Origin: Actinomycetes bacterium
Lineage (GTDB): Bacteria; Actinomycetota; Thermoleophilia; Solirubrobacterales; Solirubrobacteraceae
Assembly: GCA_023404805.1 (NCBI GenBank)
Contig: JAEYAL010000091.1
Coordinates: forward strand, 1 to 22,340
DNA length: 22,340 nucleotides
Direction of reading: 5' to 3'
Shown here: one piece after another, positions 22,195 through 22,340 of the stretch
How positions within the stretch are numbered: position 1 is the first letter of the stretch
How the letters are laid out: each line of letters starts with the position of its first letter
The notes under the pieces: model-generated
Told to the model about the DNA's origin: nothing
The model's database searches: none
Seen by the model: only the letters and a program-made list of their open reading frames with translations
Program-made: the position numbers and the translations under genes

Positions 22195-22340
22195 CTAGGC
22201 GCCGGCGCGCTGGCCGCCGAAGCGGCTCAGCGGCCCGCGGCGCACGAAGTTGCCGGACACCAGCGCGATTCCGGCGAGGCCGAGCGCGCCGAGGATGCCG
22301 ACGCCCGCCAGGCGCGTGTCGCTCGCGCCCTGGCCGGCCT
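22195..22340 (-). CDS. C-terminal end of a membrane-anchored protein (partial)
   Basis: The last 47 residues of a minus-strand gene that continues off the window. A hydrophobic segment LAGVGILGALGLAGIALV is followed by a positive stop-transfer (FVRRG) and a short tail ending in FGGQRAGA. This looks like the C-terminal membrane anchor of a surface protein or a small membrane protein. GC content is again high, unlike the Hsp70-TIR gene whose stop is 34 bp away and convergent. Confidence 0.6.
   Translation of the reverse strand, partial: AGQGASDTRLAGVGILGALGLAGIALVSGNFVRRGPLSRFGGQRAGA

Noticed and set aside
19840..22200. Transposon or prophage ends around the Hsp70-TIR gene
   Set aside because: No transposase or integrase, and only a 6-base match (GGCCTA) between the two flanks, which is too short to be a target duplication.
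1..22340. CRISPR array, rRNA operon, insertion sequence
   Set aside because: No regularly spaced 25-40-bp direct repeats, no rRNA sequence and no transposase were seen on either strand.

Overview
The window is about 22.3 kb of very GC-rich, gene-dense chromosomal DNA. Small gene overlaps (GTGA, ATGA) are common, and so are candidate leaderless promoters and hairpins without U-tracts. The proteome (PdxS/PdxT, EfeO/EfeB, a GHL15-like glycosidase, an MGT-type glycosyltransferase, an ECF sigma/ZAS pair) fits a high-GC actinobacterium. A deep branch such as Thermoleophilia/Solirubrobacterales is my guess from protein style only. Most of the window is ordinary chromosomal housekeeping and accessory content.

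Layout, left to right. After a G-rich low-complexity start come two tandem, mutually similar small orphan genes (185-675). A lone clpP (minus) is divergent from an SRPBCC-ArsR pair. The clpP/SRPBCC gap holds three 18-bp palindromes spaced exactly 47 bp apart. Next are a soluble hybrid histidine kinase (2565-4439), then on the minus strand pdxS-pdxT and a possible small coiled-coil gene, then a membrane GGDEF protein (6392-7576) whose stop overlaps that of a small convergent membrane protein gene. An RpiR-type regulator (terminated by a 14-bp-stem hairpin) lies downstream of a secreted phospholipase C/acid phosphatase-type phosphoesterase on the minus strand. Divergent from the latter is efeO-efeB (iron uptake without an adjacent efeU permease gene), followed by a CAT-anticodon tRNA, an orphan gene, a secreted GHL15-like hydrolase (minus), an SDR-glycosyltransferase pair, and an ECF sigma/zinc anti-sigma/flavodoxin-fold oxidoreductase cluster (minus).

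The most notable element is at the right end (20001-22160): a single 719-aa gene fusing an Hsp70/DnaK-type ATPase and substrate-binding beta domain to a C-terminal TIR domain. The Hsp70 part keeps the interdomain linker and substrate-binding beta sequence, but the positions equivalent to DnaK Lys70, Glu171 and Thr199 are Val, Gly and Ser. The gene is less GC-biased than its neighbours and is preceded by a cluster of three inverted repeats. By architecture it is a candidate single-gene immune or stress-triggered effector in which a chaperone-like sensor controls a TIR NADase. This is inference from domains; no activity can be seen in the sequence.

How genes may cooperate: PdxS and PdxT form PLP synthase; EfeO and EfeB act together in cell-envelope iron uptake; sigma, anti-sigma and oxidoreductase probably form one redox-responsive unit; the ArsR protein probably autoregulates its operon through the palindromes and may also affect clpP.
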